From: JBLNBN01 sp050260015 | GTDB taxonomy: Bacteria > Bacteroidota > Ignavibacteria > Kapaibacteriales > UBA2268 | Length of the DNA stretch: 38,543 nt | NCBI GenBank assembly: GCA_050260015.1 | Contig: JBLNBN010000061.1 | Location: 1 to 38,543, forward strand | Direction: 5' to 3' | Shown: one piece after another, positions 32,564 through 38,543 of the stretch | Layout of the letters: each line of letters begins with the position of its first letter | Numbering within the stretch: the first letter of the stretch is position 1 | Notes under the pieces: generated by a model | Databases searched by the model: none | What the model was told of the DNA's origin: nothing | The model's input: the letters and a program-made list of their open reading frames with translations, nothing else | Program-made: the position numbers and the translations under genes

Positions 32564-32630
32564 CAAAATTATCTCGAAGCGTATAAATAGCGAGTAAAAA
32601 TGCAGCGGAAATGTATAAATATTTTATAAA
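32564..32630 (-). promoter_or_regulatory. Tandem half-site array and -7 element before the permease gene
   Basis: On the minus strand, reading towards the gene: TTTATA (32625-32630), N5, TTTATA (32614-32619), 15 bases, TTTACT (32593-32598), N5, TTTATA (32582-32587), then 10 bases to TAATTTTG (32564-32571), an exact TAnnTTTG -7 element. No TTTG -33 box is present at the usual spacing, as expected for an activator-dependent promoter. The arrangement is the same, base for base in spacing, as in front of the HAMP-kdpDE operon. Confidence 0.75.
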
Positions 32631-32814
32631 GATTTTCTTTTGAATAATTGTCCAAAGGAAGCGATTAATGATTAATCGTTATCGATATTTATATTCCGAA
32701 GCGGGCGCGAATGGCTTTGCAAGCATATATTGAATGATAACCGGGGAAGAAGTCGCATCGGTCTCTATTTGCGCCCGCTACTTACCGCATAAAAACCGTG
32801 AACAATCTGCGCAC

Positions 32815-32853
32815 AAAAAAAAAATCATCCGGCGAACCATATCCGCCGGATGA
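32815..32853 (-). terminator. Rho-independent terminator after carB
   Basis: TCATCCGGC (32825-32833) pairs with GCCGGATGA (32845-32853) around an 11-base loop. On the minus strand it is followed by ten T (32815-32824). It lies about 86 bases after the carB stop and ends the carA-carB transcript. Confidence 0.88.
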
Positions 32854-32938
32854 ATCAAAAATTCGATGAAATTCCACATTCAGAATTCAATTTGCTTCTT
32901 TGCAACATAGGATCCCTTGTTCTTCGAACAAAGAAAGG

Positions 32939-35900
32939 TCAGCTCATCTCATTCCAGCTCTTAATCGGCAGGTCCTCCTGCCGGATCTTTGTAAATGCCA
33001 TAATGAAAGCGCTCGCAAGCCTGGAATTAGTTATAAGCGGTATGTTGTAATCAACCGCGCTGCGCCTTATAAGGTAATCGTTCGAGAGTTCCCTCTCCGA
33101 CAGTTCGCGAGGTATGTTTATAATAAGGTCGAACTTCTTGTTTCTTATCATGTCTATGACATTTCGGTCTTCGCCGTTGTCGCCGTACCTGCCGACCTTT
33201 ATCGTCTCAAGCCCTTCGTTCTTGTAAAAGTTGTACGAGCCTTCTGTGGTATACACATCATATCCCTTTTCCTTCAGAGCCCTGAGGCTGTTGACCAGCT
33301 CTACTTTCGACCTTACGGGGCCGGATGAAAGAAGTATGGTCTTCTTCGGAATAGTATAGCCGGTCGAAAGCATAGCGCAGAGTATCGCCTCGTAGTAATT
33401 CTCGCCCAGGCAGCCAACTTCGCCCGTGGAGGCCATTTCAACGCCCAGGACGGGGTCGGCCATGTGCAGTCGCGAGAATGAAAACTGCGGAGCCTTTACG
33501 GCAATAAAATTCAGATCGAAAAGCGACTTGCTCGGCTTCTCGACTGTCTTGCCAAGCATTATGTTGGTCGCTATCTCTATGAAGTTGGTTTTAAGCGCCT
33601 TCGATACGAACGGGAAGCTCCTCGACGCTCTCAGGTTGCACTCGATAACTTTAATATCATTATCCTTGGCAAGGTACTGAATATTGAACGGGCCGGTGAT
33701 ATTGAGCTCGCTTATTATCTTCTCGGTTATCTTCTTTATCTTCCTTGCCGTCTCGACGTATATCTTCTGAGGCGGAAAAACCATCGTGGCGTCGCCCGAG
33801 TGAACTCCCGCGAATTCGACATGCTCGGATATGGCATAGACTATTATCCTGCCCCTGTCGGCGACGGCGTCCATCTCGATTTCCTTGGCGTCCTCTATGA
33901 ACTTTGTAACCACGACGGGATACTGCTTCGAAACGTTTGCCGCCATGTTAAGGAACTTCTCAAGCTCCCCCGCGTTCGATACAACGTTCATCGCCGAGCC
34001 GGAGAGAACGTACGACGGCCTGACAAGCAGCGGATACCCCACCTCCCCGGCGAATTTCATAATATCTTCCACCTCGGTAAGCTCTTTCCATTGCGGCTGG
34101 TCGACATCGAGCTTGTCCAGCAGGTTTGAGAACTTGTGCCTGTTCTCCGCCATGTCTATGGAAACAGGGGAGGTGCCCAATATATTAACGCCCGATTTGT
34201 ACAGCCGCATCGAGAGGTTGTTCGGTATCTGCCCGCCCATTGATACTATCACCCCCTGCGGGCTTTCGAATTCGACTATGTCCATCACCCTTTCGAATGA
34301 TAGCTCGTCGAAGTAGAGCCTGTCGCAGATGTCATAATCCGTGCTGACCGTCTCGGGGTTGTAGTTGATCATGACCGAGCGCTTGTTCTCTTTCCTTATG
34401 GCGTTTACGGCATTTACCGAGCACCAGTCGAACTCGACGCTGCTGCCTATGCGGTAGGCGCCCGAGCCAAGAACTATGATTGACCGCCCGTCGTGCTCCG
34501 AGACAATATCATTCTCGTCGCCGTTATATGTCATGTAGAGGTAATTCGTTTTGGCCGGGTATTCTCCCGCGAGCGTGTCGATCTGCTTTATGACCGGCTC
34601 TATGCCCCTGCTCTTGCGCAGGTTCCTCAGCTCCAGCATTTCGGCCTCAATGTCCCGGCTTTCGTCCTTTAGAACTATCCTGACGATCTGGAAATCGGAG
34701 AATCCCAGGCGCTTGGCTTTTCTCATAAGATCGAACGGCACGCTGTTTAGATCGTCGTACGCCAGCAGCTCGTTTCGTACGTCGAATATGTTCTTCAGCT
34801 TCTCCAGGAACCAGCGGTCAATCTTTGTAAGTTGGTAAATCTTCTCTACCGAGTAATTATTGGCAAGCGCCTTGGCTATTACGAATATTCTCATATCCGT
34901 CGGCTCGGATAATTCTTTCTCATAGTTCTCTATGACCAGGTCCTTGTTCCCGACTAGCCCGTGCATGCCCTGCTCTATCATCCTTAGTCCTTTTTGCAAC
35001 GCTTCCTCGAATGTGCGGCCTATAGCCATAACCTCGCCGACGCTCTTCATGCTGCTGCCAATCTGCTTCGAAACGCCTTTGAACTTGTTAAGGTCCCAGA
35101 GCGGTATCTTGACGACTATATAGTCCAGCGCCGGTTCGAAGAATGCCGACGTCGTCTTGGTGATCGAGTTCTTTAGCTCATGCAGTCCGTACCCGAGAGA
35201 GAGCTTGGCTGCTACAAATGCCAGCGGATAGCCAGTCGCCTTCGAAGCCAGGGCGGAAGAGCGCGATAGCCTTGCGTTTACCTCTATTACCCTGTAATCC
35301 TCCGATTGGGGATCAAGCGCATATTGAATGTTACATTCGCCTATAATCCCTAAGTGGCGAATTATCTTAATTGCCAGCTTGCGAAGCTCATGATACTCCC
35401 TGTTCGATAGCGTCTGCGATGGAGCCACGACTATGCTCTCGCCCGTATGTATGCCCAGGGGATCGAAGTTCTCCATGTTGCAGACCGTTATGCAGTTGTC
35501 GTACTTGTCGCGCACGACCTCGTATTCTATCTCCTTCCAGCCTTTGAGCGATTCTTCGACCAGTATCTGGTTGGAGAAAGCGAAGGATTTCTTCGCCAGC
35601 GCAATCAGCTCTTCCTCGTTCGAGCAGAAGCCGCTTCCCAGCCCGCCAAGCGAATACCCGGAGCGAATGATGATCGGGTAGTTCAGCTCGTTCGCCGCCC
35701 TCCTCGCATCTTCCAGGCTTTCGACGGCAATGCTTCGCGGAGTCTTTACGCCAATCTCCGCCAGTTTATTAACGAACAGTTCCCTGTCCTCGGTCTCGAG
35801 TATTGCCTGAACCTGCGTGCCGAGAACCTGCACATTGTATTTCTCGAACGCCTTGCTATTGTATAGACTTATGCCGCAGTTAAGAGCCGTCTGCCCGCCG

Positions 35901-36163
35901 AAGGAGAGGAGAATCCCGTCGGGCCTTTCCTTTTCGATTACCTTCTCGACAAAATATGGCGTTATTGGGAGAAAATATATGGTGTCGGCGATATTTTCCG
36001 AGGTCTGAACTGTCGCTATGTTGGGATTTATAAGAACCGTGGTTATGCCTTCCTCGCGAATAGCTTTTAGCGCCTGGGAGCCGGAGTAGTCAAATTCGCC
36101 CGCCTCGCCTATCTTTAAAGCGCCCGAACCAAGAACGAGTATTTTCTTTATTGATTTTTCCAT
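32939..36163 (-). CDS. carB: Carbamoyl-phosphate synthase, large subunit
   Basis: Makes carbamoyl phosphate from bicarbonate, ATP and ammonia delivered by CarA, for pyrimidines and arginine. At 1074 residues it is the standard length. It holds two homologous halves, each with a pre-ATP-grasp and ATP-grasp domain: LGSGALKIGEAGEFDYSGSQ opens the first and LGSGAYRIGSSVEFDWCSV the second. The glycine-rich loop GYSLGGLGSG and VIEVNARLSRSSALASKATGYP are in the first half, VIECNLRASRSFPFVSK in the second. A C-terminal methylglyoxal-synthase-like regulatory domain (from about residue 940) follows. The start overlaps the end of carA by 16 bases, so the subunits are translated together. Confidence 0.97.
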   Translation of the reverse strand: MEKSIKKILVLGSGALKIGEAGEFDYSGSQALKAIREEGITTVLINPNIATVQTSENIADTIYFLPITPYFVEKVIEKERPDGILLSFGGQTALNCGISLYNSKAFEKYNVQVLGTQVQAILETEDRELFVNKLAEIGVKTPRSIAVESLEDARRAANELNYPIIIRSGYSLGGLGSGFCSNEEELIALAKKSFAFSNQILVEESLKGWKEIEYEVVRDKYDNCITVCNMENFDPLGIHTGESIVVAPSQTLSNREYHELRKLAIKIIRHLGIIGECNIQYALDPQSEDYRVIEVNARLSRSSALASKATGYPLAFVAAKLSLGYGLHELKNSITKTTSAFFEPALDYIVVKIPLWDLNKFKGVSKQIGSSMKSVGEVMAIGRTFEEALQKGLRMIEQGMHGLVGNKDLVIENYEKELSEPTDMRIFVIAKALANNYSVEKIYQLTKIDRWFLEKLKNIFDVRNELLAYDDLNSVPFDLMRKAKRLGFSDFQIVRIVLKDESRDIEAEMLELRNLRKSRGIEPVIKQIDTLAGEYPAKTNYLYMTYNGDENDIVSEHDGRSIIVLGSGAYRIGSSVEFDWCSVNAVNAIRKENKRSVMINYNPETVSTDYDICDRLYFDELSFERVMDIVEFESPQGVIVSMGGQIPNNLSMRLYKSGVNILGTSPVSIDMAENRHKFSNLLDKLDVDQPQWKELTEVEDIMKFAGEVGYPLLVRPSYVLSGSAMNVVSNAGELEKFLNMAANVSKQYPVVVTKFIEDAKEIEMDAVADRGRIIVYAISEHVEFAGVHSGDATMVFPPQKIYVETARKIKKITEKIISELNITGPFNIQYLAKDNDIKVIECNLRASRSFPFVSKALKTNFIEIATNIMLGKTVEKPSKSLFDLNFIAVKAPQFSFSRLHMADPVLGVEMASTGEVGCLGENYYEAILCAMLSTGYTIPKKTILLSSGPVRSKVELVNSLRALKEKGYDVYTTEGSYNFYKNEGLETIKVGRYGDNGEDRNVIDMIRNKKFDLIINIPRELSERELSNDYLIRRSAVDYNIPLITNSRLASAFIMAFTKIRQEDLPIKSWNEMS

Positions 36164-37230
36164 TCTTTTACGTTCCGAATAAATTGTTCGAACAAAAATT
36201 CCGTATCTATCGGTCCGCCCGACGCTTCAGGATGAAACTGGACAGAAAAAAAGGGCTTTGACTTGTGTCGAATGCCCTCGTTTGAATTATCGTTTAAATT
36301 TTTGAAATATGGCTCCCAGTCGTCGCCGAGACTGGCGTCGTCTACGGCGAACCCGTGGTTCTGGGAGGTTATGTACGCCCGGTTAGCGCCCTGTTGAATA
36401 ACGGGCTGGTTGTGGCTTCGATGGCCGTACTTTAGCTTGTACGTTTTCGCGCCCGCCGCAAGCGCCATTAGCTGGCTGCCAAGGCATATTCCGAATATGG
36501 GAATGTCCTGTTTCAAAGCTTTTGACAGGTTATTTATAGTCGCTTCGCATCTTGTCGGGTCGCCGGGGCCGTTCGTCAGGAACAGGCCGTCATAATCTTC
36601 CCTAAGAAAATCATAATCCCAGGGCGCTCTTATTACAGTTGTGTCGTGCTTTAGAAGGTAGCGTATGATATTAGTCTTTACGCCGCAGTCAACCAGAAGA
36701 ATCCTGTATTTGCCATTGCCATAGACCGTTTTCCTGTCTATGCTGACCTTTGCAACGAGATTTTCTTGATTGGGATCATGGAAATCAAGATCGTAATTCT
36801 CCTCGAATACGATCTTGCCGAGCATAGCGCCTTTGTCGCGGAGCTTCTTTGTCAGCGCTCTTGTGTCCACGTCGTAAACGCCGGGTATTTTGAACTCCTT
36901 CAGCCAGTCGCCCAGGCTCTTGGAAGCGTTCCAATGATTGAATTCAAACGAGTAATCCGAAATGATAAGCCCTGATACCTGGACGGATTCAGACTCGAAC
37001 TCAGTCGGCAAACCGTCCGCAAATTTATTTTCAGGGACTCCGTAATTTCCTACGATAGGATATGTGAGGACAAGAATTTGGCCTTTGTACGAGGGGTCTG
37101 TAAGGCTTTCGGGGTAGCCCGTCATTGCGGTGTTGAACACGACTTCGCCGCCCGACGCCCCCTCGTAGCCGAAAGACTTGCCCTTGATCACGGCGCCGTC
37201 TTCGAGTATTATTTTTGCTGTTCTTTCCAT
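36148..37230 (-). CDS. carA: Carbamoyl-phosphate synthase, small (glutaminase) subunit
   Basis: Splits glutamine and passes ammonia to CarB. The 360-residue protein has the N-terminal CarA-specific domain (VVFNTAMTGYPESLTDPSY...) and a C-terminal class I amidotransferase domain with Cys249 (FGICLGSQ), His333 and Glu335 (QFHPEASGGP). The residue after GICLG is serine instead of the commoner histidine (GHQ). GHRSHNQPV and TSQNHGFAVD match the family. It is first in the carA-carB operon, with GGATTAGGA ahead of the ATG. A hairpin with a T-rich tail in its leader (37263-37284) may attenuate transcription. Confidence 0.96.
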   Translation of the reverse strand: MERTAKIILEDGAVIKGKSFGYEGASGGEVVFNTAMTGYPESLTDPSYKGQILVLTYPIVGNYGVPENKFADGLPTEFESESVQVSGLIISDYSFEFNHWNASKSLGDWLKEFKIPGVYDVDTRALTKKLRDKGAMLGKIVFEENYDLDFHDPNQENLVAKVSIDRKTVYGNGKYRILLVDCGVKTNIIRYLLKHDTTVIRAPWDYDFLREDYDGLFLTNGPGDPTRCEATINNLSKALKQDIPIFGICLGSQLMALAAGAKTYKLKYGHRSHNQPVIQQGANRAYITSQNHGFAVDDASLGDDWEPYFKNLNDNSNEGIRHKSKPFFSVQFHPEASGGPIDTEFLFEQFIRNVKEWKNQ

Positions 37231-37262
37231 TCCTAATCCTTAATTAAGAATTTATATAAAAA

Positions 37263-37284
37263 TAGCCCATTCAACAACGGGCTA
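37263..37284 (-). promoter_or_regulatory. Possible attenuator hairpin in the carA leader
   Basis: TAGCCC (37263-37268) pairs with GGGCTA (37279-37284) around ten bases. On the minus strand the stem is followed by TTTTTATAT, 33 bases before the carA ATG. A terminator-like structure so close in front of a start codon is what attenuation by pyrimidine or arginine supply would use. A competing antiterminator was not established. Confidence 0.4.
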
Positions 37285-37422
37285 ATTTAATTCCGGCTAA
37301 ACCGAATTTTTAACCTGGCAAAAATAATAAAAGATAATGACTTAAAGAGCGAATTTTTTCTACTGTCTACGCCGGTTTAACAAAAGCGAAATTTGATCGC
37401 TACGCATTAGCGTATTCGCCAA

Positions 37423-37456
37423 AAAAAACGCCTTACCTTGCGGCAAGGCGTTTTTT
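37423..37456 (-). terminator. Second terminator downstream of tRNA-Leu
   Basis: AAAAAACGCCTT (37423-37434) and AAGGCGTTTTTT (37445-37456) make a 12-bp stem with a 10-base loop, ending in T on both strands. It directly follows the partial tRNA-Leu copy at 37462-37485. Confidence 0.85.
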
Positions 37457-37461
37457 ATTTT

Positions 37462-37485
37462 TGTGTGCCCGGAACAGGACTTGAA
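37462..37485 (-). repeat. Partial copy of the tRNA-Leu 3' end
   Basis: The 24 bases at 37462-37485 are identical to 37602-37625, which cover the acceptor 3' strand and part of the T-arm of tRNA-Leu plus flanking bases. Each copy is followed, on the minus strand, by its own intrinsic terminator. The period is 140 bases. It may be a segmental duplication or an integration scar. Confidence 0.8.
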
Positions 37486-37572
37486 AAATCATTTAGCATT
37501 TAACATTTAGCATTTATCGTCTCATTTTGATGTTTATTCGACGGTTGCATACTAATCATGTATCTATAAAAA

Positions 37573-37598
37573 AAGACGTCCTCTTCTGAGAACGTCTT
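37573..37598 (-). terminator. Terminator of tRNA-Leu
   Basis: AAGACGT (37573-37579) pairs with ACGTCTT (37592-37598) around twelve bases. On the minus strand the stem runs into a T-rich tail. It begins 8 bases after the mature tRNA end. Confidence 0.8.
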
Positions 37599-37605
37599 AA
37601 ATGTG

Positions 37606-37689
37606 TGCCCGGAACAGGACTTGAACCTGCACCCCCGTACGGAGACTACACCCTGAATGTAGCGCGTCTGCCAATTCCGCCATCCGGGC
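37606..37689 (-). tRNA. tRNA-Leu (anticodon CAG)
   Basis: An 84-base class II tRNA. The acceptor stem is GCCCGGA/TCCGGGC with discriminator A, the D-arm GCGGAATTGGCAGACGC is typical of leucine tRNAs, and the anticodon stem-loop is CTACA-TTCAGGG-TGTAG with CAG at the anticodon. A long variable arm follows, and the T-arm contains GGTTCAAGTCC. CCA is not encoded (CAC follows). It lies between the carA leader and the four-helix-bundle gene. Confidence 0.95.
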
Positions 37690-37716
37690 CTGGAATCATT
37701 TATCAATTAACATTTA

Positions 37717-38091
37717 TCATTTATCATTTTTTCTAGGTTCAATTCGCATCTTTTTAATGATGGAATAAAGAATCCGAGCAAGTTCGTCTGCATTGGCAAA
37801 TACTCTTGCATAATCGGATTCAGCGATAAAGCCCGAATCTTTTAGTAGAGTCAACCAATACTTTGTTTCCAGCGCCTCTTTATAGGCAATCGAAAATTTC
37901 GCCGAGAACTCTATATCGGATATTGCTCCGTTTGCTTCGGCGATATTTGCGCCAATAGAAGTTCCTGCCCGAAGTAATTGCTTCGACATGACGAACTCTT
38001 TGTTCTGTTGTATTAGCTTTTGATAAAGCTTTACAATGCTTAAAGCGAACTCACATGCTTTTTCATACGTAACATTATCTTTAACTAACAT
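37717..38091 (-). CDS. Four-helix-bundle protein (S23/TIGR02436 type)
   Basis: A 124-residue, almost wholly helical protein of the 'four helix bundle' family first seen in 23S rRNA intervening sequences. The hallmarks are KACEFALSIVKLYQKL, SKQLLRAGTSIGANIAEANGA and EFSAKFSIAYKEALETKYWLTLLKDSGFI. The family forms homopentamers and its role is unknown. The start at 38089-38091 is taken over an ATG 13 codons upstream because it begins close to the family's normal N-terminus; GAGATAA lies upstream. It is placed between tRNA-Leu and tRNA-Ser and flanked by AT-rich CATTTA-type repeats, a setting consistent with a mobile or inserted origin rather than an operon. Confidence 0.88.
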   Translation of the reverse strand: MLVKDNVTYEKACEFALSIVKLYQKLIQQNKEFVMSKQLLRAGTSIGANIAEANGAISDIEFSAKFSIAYKEALETKYWLTLLKDSGFIAESDYARVFANADELARILYSIIKKMRIEPRKNDK

Positions 38092-38221
38092 AATATTTAT
38101 CTCGTTAAATGAAAATGCCTGGTAATACAACTAAAGCGCTTCGATGCAAAATTGTCTTTACTTAAGGAACGATATCCGAAAAGAACTGTTAAATGTTAAA
38201 TGATCAATGTTAATTGTCTTT

Positions 38222-38309
<88 letters not shown>

Positions 38310-38351
38310 TAAGAAATCTATCTTGCTTTTTTGCTTTAAAAAAGCTTTTGC

Positions 38352-38543
38352 TTATTCTTCTTCGCCGATAACCCAAACCTTGAGCGTGGCGGCGACTTCC
38401 GGGTGCAGCTTAACCTTAACGTCGAAGACGCCGAGCGTCTTGATCGGCTCTTCGAGCGCGATGTTGCGACGATCAATGTTAAAGCCTTTCGCGGTAAGTT
38501 CCTGCCCGATCATTTGCGGGGTGACGGAGCCGTAAAGCTTGCC
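38352..38543 (-). CDS. rplI: Ribosomal protein bL9, C-terminal part
   Basis: The last 63 codons of a gene that continues beyond the right edge. The translation GKLYGSVTPQMIGQEL matches the start of the bL9 C-terminal domain, and FNIDRRNIALEEPIKTLG, VFDVKVKLHPEVAATLKV and a final acidic GEEE complete it. bL9 binds 23S rRNA near the L1 stalk base on the large subunit. The frame is open to the edge and ends with TAA at 38352-38354. tRNA-Ser follows 42 bases downstream. Confidence 0.94.
   Translation of the reverse strand, partial: GKLYGSVTPQMIGQELTAKGFNIDRRNIALEEPIKTLGVFDVKVKLHPEVAATLKVWVIGEEE

Larger units (their letters stand above)
32500..32938. other. Intergenic region between carB and the permease gene
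   Basis: The left part is the promoter and leader of the permease gene, with the half-site array listed separately. The middle holds an inverted repeat, AGCGGGCGC (32700-32708) and GCGCCCGCT (32771-32779), spanning 80 bases, and TAAGTAGCGGGCGC on the minus strand at 32771-32784, shared with 6074-6087. At the right is the carB terminator. No gene is seen. Confidence 0.6.
37231..37605. other. Leader of carA and downstream region of tRNA-Leu
   Basis: These 375 bases have no gene. They hold the carA leader hairpin (37263-37284), a terminator (37423-37456), a 24-base copy of the tRNA-Leu 3' end (37462-37485), an AT-rich stretch with CATTTAGCATTTA-type repeats (about 37490-37516), and the tRNA's own terminator (37573-37598). 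Confidence 0.7.

Noticed and set aside
32500..32938. c-di-AMP (ydaO-type) riboswitch before the KimA-like gene
   Set aside because: I looked for its conserved core because of the transporter, but found only a GC-rich inverted repeat and no recognisable ydaO motif.
37490..37735. CRISPR-like array from repeated CATTTANCATTTA strings
   Set aside because: The units are short, AT-rich and irregular with no spacers; they look like slipped low-complexity sequence around the four-helix-bundle gene.

Overview
The window looks like a chromosomal segment of a Bacteroidota-type bacterium, perhaps one of the deeper Ignavibacteria/Kapabacteria-like lineages. Reasons: several secreted Asp-box proteins end in type IX secretion (T9SS) sorting domains, there is a TonB-dependent receptor with a carboxypeptidase-like N-terminal domain, and several promoters carry TAnnTTTG-like -7 elements. 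No rRNA operon is present to fix the taxonomy.

Layout, left to right. (1) 1-800: 5' part of a zinc alcohol dehydrogenase gene running off the left edge. (2) 1184-5775, minus strand: a five-gene run of secreted proteins (two Asp-box/T9SS proteins, a DUF1573 protein, a small T9SS protein and a cysteine-rich protein). (3) 5776-6565: gene-free and rich in palindromic repeats. (4) 6566-9370, minus strand: an arsenic island, arsR-arsC then arsM-acr3. Each half is preceded by a copy of the same perfect inverted-repeat operator. (5) 9371-10176: a second repeat-rich gap. (6) 10177-15318: another Asp-box/T9SS protein, a TonB-dependent outer-membrane protein and an isoprenylcysteine-methyltransferase-like membrane protein.

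(7) 15495-25322, plus strand: an eleven-gene, mostly overlapping operon that I regard as an unusual biosynthetic cluster. It encodes a cysteine desulfurase-rhodanese fusion, a FabZ-like dehydratase, a half-length ketosynthase-like protein without the active-site cysteine, a complete ketosynthase, two FabG-like reductases, a nitroreductase-family flavoprotein, an acyl carrier protein with a long insertion, two paralogous radical-SAM proteins of the archaeal tetraether synthase (Tes/MJ0619) type, and a DUF1571 LolA-like periplasmic protein. The likely logic is that an acyl chain is built on the ACP, modified or joined by radical C-C chemistry, and handled in the periplasm. The product is unknown.

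(8) 25433-32499, minus strand: a potassium-response locus. A KimA-like APC permease is followed, after a terminator, by a HAMP membrane protein, KdpD and KdpE. No kdpFABC is seen. The two promoters share an array of four TTTAYA-like half-sites with exactly the same geometry (offsets 0/11/32/43) and a -7 element at the same distance, which predicts a KdpE regulon. (9) 32939-38543, minus strand: housekeeping genes carA-carB, tRNA-Leu(CAG), a four-helix-bundle protein, tRNA-Ser(CGA) and the 3' end of rplI. The tRNA-Leu 3' end is duplicated downstream of the tRNA gene together with a terminator.
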